A stretch of DNA of 25,517 nt, taken from the NCBI GenBank assembly GCA_007120055.1, contig SKOL01000601.1, forward strand, positions 1-25,517, read 5' to 3'. Positions 24,076-25,517 of the stretch are shown here, one piece after another. Made by a program: the position numbers and the translations under genes. How positions within the stretch are numbered: the first letter of the stretch is position 1; each line of letters opens with the position of its first letter. The notes beneath the pieces were generated by a model. The model was not told the origin of the DNA. It was given only the letters and a program-made list of their open reading frames with translations, and did not search any database. The DNA is from Anaerobacillus sp. GTDB lineage: Bacteria > Bacillota > Bacilli > Bacillales_H > Anaerobacillaceae.

Positions 24076-24720
24076 ATGGAATTACTTCAACAAATTAAAG
24101 ATAATGGTGTTGTCGCTATTATTAGAGATGCAAAAGAAGAAACAATTTTAGAAATTGCGCAAGCATTGAAAGACGGTGGAGTGAAAACGCTGGAAATTAC
24201 AGTTGAAACACCTAAAGTCATTCCATTAATCGAAAAAGTATCGGAAGAATTTAAAGATGATTTAATTGTAGGAGCAGGAACCGTTCTTGATCCGGAAACA
24301 GCTAGAGCAGCGATTATGGCTGGAGCGAAGTTCATCTTTTCACCAACAGTTAATGTAGAAACAATTAAGATGGCAAAACGCTACGGTGTTATCAGTATTC
24401 CAGGTGCTTTAACACCTACGGAGATCTTAACTGCGTATGAAAATGGAGCTGATGTAATAAAAGTATTTCCTGCAAATGTATTTGGACCTAAATACTTAAA
24501 AGATGTACACGGCCCATTACCACATATACCTTTAATGCCAACAGGTGGCATTGATCTGAATAATGTAGCTGATTTTATCCGGGCTGGTGGGGTAGCTGTT
24601 GGTCTTGGTAGTTCATTAGTTAACACAAAAGAAGAAATAAATGAAGCTACCTTAGCAGAGTTAACAAAAAAGGCGAAAAAATATGTCGAGATAGTTTCAG
24701 CAACGCGTGAACTCGATTAA
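24076..24720 (+). CDS. kdgA: KDPG aldolase (2-dehydro-3-deoxy-phosphogluconate / 4-hydroxy-2-oxoglutarate aldolase)
   Basis: The 214-residue class I aldolase shows E40 (LEITVETP), the GAGTVLDPETA segment and Schiff-base lysine K129 in GADVIKVFPAN. The phosphate-binding PTGGID is at about 155-160. It splits KDPG into pyruvate and glyceraldehyde 3-phosphate, and related enzymes also split 4-hydroxy-2-oxoglutarate. AAGGAGAAG precedes the ATG. It is the last gene of the three-gene operon; only a weak hairpin (24760-24783) follows. No dehydratase making KDG or KDPG is present in the window, so the upstream steps are elsewhere. Confidence 0.93.
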   Translation: MELLQQIKDNGVVAIIRDAKEETILEIAQALKDGGVKTLEITVETPKVIPLIEKVSEEFKDDLIVGAGTVLDPETARAAIMAGAKFIFSPTVNVETIKMAKRYGVISIPGALTPTEILTAYENGADVIKVFPANVFGPKYLKDVHGPLPHIPLMPTGGIDLNNVADFIRAGGVAVGLGSSLVNTKEEINEATLAELTKKAKKYVEIVSATRELD

Positions 24721-24844
24721 TACCTGCTACAAATATTTCGGATATACCCTTTTAAAATCCTACTGAAGTATTTTTATCGGTAGTTGACTCTTTATATTTC
24801 AGAAATGTTTTGGAGCCACTAAAATTGTAACCTAGGCAGCCGAG

Positions 24845-25111
24845 ATGTTAGTAACACATTCACGCTATTTAGCCAATGTAAGTGAAGAAGCTGCAGAGAA
24901 TTTCATTGATGAATTTACTGATTTAGCTAACTCTCTAGAAATGCTCCCTGAACGAAACCCGTGGCTCTCAGACATAGTTATTCCTGTAAAGAAGTACCGC
25001 AAGATCTCCTTTGGAAAATGGTATCTTATGATATATCAAATAAAGAATAACAAAGTTTATGTTGATTATATTGTTGACTGTAGGCAAAATTATAAATGGC
25101 TTTTATCATGA
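24845..25111 (+). CDS. RelE/ParE-family toxin, orphan and probably 5'-decayed
   Basis: The 88-residue frame resembles the later part of a RelE/ParE-type toxin. It has the conserved LEMLPERNPWL stretch, then YRKISFGKWYLMIYQI and the ending VDYIVDCRQNYKWLL. The ATG at 24845 has no ribosome binding site. In the same frame, a TAG stop at 24833-24835 is preceded by codons reading KIVT, which looks like the missing first strand. No in-frame ATG, GTG or TTG lies just upstream of that. So the reading frame has probably lost its start and gained a nonsense codon, leaving a pseudogene. No antitoxin gene is visible on either side. A small functional toxin translated from 24845 is possible but less likely. 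Confidence 0.6.
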   Translation: MLVTHSRYLANVSEEAAENFIDEFTDLANSLEMLPERNPWLSDIVIPVKKYRKISFGKWYLMIYQIKNNKVYVDYIVDCRQNYKWLLS

Positions 25112-25152
25112 CGATTTAGTTTTCAGCTTGTGCGGAAACTAAATCGTTTTTT
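25111..25152 (+). terminator. Intrinsic terminator after the toxin remnant
   Basis: ACGATTTAGTTT (25111-25122) pairs perfectly with AAACTAAATCGT (25136-25147), 12 base pairs with a 13-base loop, followed by TTTTT. It overlaps the last base of the toxin stop codon and is bidirectional in form. Confidence 0.85.
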
Positions 25153-25305
25153 ATTTTACCAACAAACATTAAAGTACGACTCAGCTTTTGGCAGTACGAA
25201 AAAAATTCAACTACAATCGAGATTAAAAACTTGATCAAAAAACAGTCATGAAGTAAAAGGCTGCTGCATAAATTGAATCATCGATGAAAAACAGGGGGAA
25301 TATCG

Positions 25306-25517
25306 GTGAGAAAATGGATGGTGTTATTACTTGTAGCGATGTCGATGCTTTTAGTGGCTTGTAGCAGCGGTGGACAAGCTTCTCTCGAAGAGGAAGTATT
25401 AAGTTTCATTAATGATTGTAGTAATAATTACACAACTTGTAATCAATATAAGCAAGATGATATCGAAACTTTTACATATCAAGGTATGGTAGCAGAGCGT
25501 ACGTATTTCGCAGTTCA
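25306..25517 (+). CDS. Small lipoprotein, N-terminal part (runs off the window)
   Basis: A GTG start lies 6 bases after AGGGGGA (25293-25299) and opens a frame of 70 codons to the window end. The product has a lipoprotein signal peptide: RK, a hydrophobic stretch and lipobox LVAC with the acylated C19, followed by SSGG. The visible mature part (LEEEVLSFINDCSNNYTTC and beyond) has no domain I recognise. It is anchored to the outer face of the membrane. Function is unknown and the gene is separated from the glucan cluster by a strong terminator. Confidence 0.75.
   Translation, partial: MRKWMVLLLVAMSMLLVACSSGGQASLEEEVLSFINDCSNNYTTCNQYKQDDIETFTYQGMVAERTYFAV

Noticed and set aside
24760..24783. 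Terminator after the KDPG aldolase gene
   Set aside because: The CTACTGA/TCGGTAG stem is short, has a wobble pair and lacks a T-run; too weak to list.
1..25517. CRISPR arrays, tRNA or rRNA genes, phage genes, transposases, BglG/LicT antiterminator sites
   Set aside because: Looked for by eye on both strands; no supporting pattern was seen.

Overview
The window looks like a chromosomal carbohydrate-utilisation region of a low-GC Firmicute, most likely a member of the Bacillaceae. The reasons are AT-rich DNA, strong AAGGAGG-type ribosome binding sites, TTG/GTG starts, CcpA-type cre boxes, a YesM/YesN-type two-component pair, a LicH-like GH4 enzyme and an LPDTA (sortase D-type) wall-anchoring signal. 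The theme is beta-glucan (laminarin-like beta-1,3/1,6-glucan) degradation.

Layout. 1-105 is the 3' end of a LacI-family regulator. 379-4904 is a two-gene operon of cytoplasmic enzymes: a GH30 beta-glucosidase and a GH94-related phosphorylase that looks like GH161 (beta-1,3-oligoglucan phosphorylase). 5190-8795 encodes a large secreted GH16 laminarinase with four binding modules and a wall anchor. 9053-11193 holds two separate aldo/keto reductases. 11194-11642 is a gene-free stretch with two terminators and a REP/MITE-like repeat. 11643-14820 carries a ROK sugar kinase, a convergent RpiR-family regulator and, divergent from that regulator, a LicH-type 6-phospho-beta-glucosidase. 14995-18416 is an overlapping histidine kinase/response regulator pair. 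18636-21900 is an ABC sugar importer (two permeases and a binding lipoprotein, no ATPase). 22129-24720 is an operon of a 2-hydroxyacid dehydrogenase, a KDG-kinase-like PfkB kinase and a KDPG aldolase. The window ends with an orphan, apparently decayed RelE/ParE toxin gene and the start of a lipoprotein gene.

Proposed workflow (inference). The wall-bound GH16 enzyme cuts beta-1,3-glucan at the surface. The two-component system senses the products and the ABC importer, using an ATPase encoded elsewhere, brings oligosaccharides in. Inside, GH30 trims beta-1,6 links and the phosphorylase releases glucose 1-phosphate from beta-1,3 chains. Disaccharides may instead be phosphorylated by the ROK kinase and cleaved by LicH, a route needing no PTS. 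The link to the KDG/KDPG operon is unclear.

The most notable signal is a repeated intergenic palindrome, TGAAWTTCA. It occurs as inverted pairs before the GH16 gene (5094-5163) and between the RpiR gene and licH (13334-13417), with a single copy upstream of the GH30 operon (118-126). This suggests an RpiR-controlled regulon joining the separated operons. cre boxes upstream of GH30, GH16 and the ABC operon suggest shared glucose repression.
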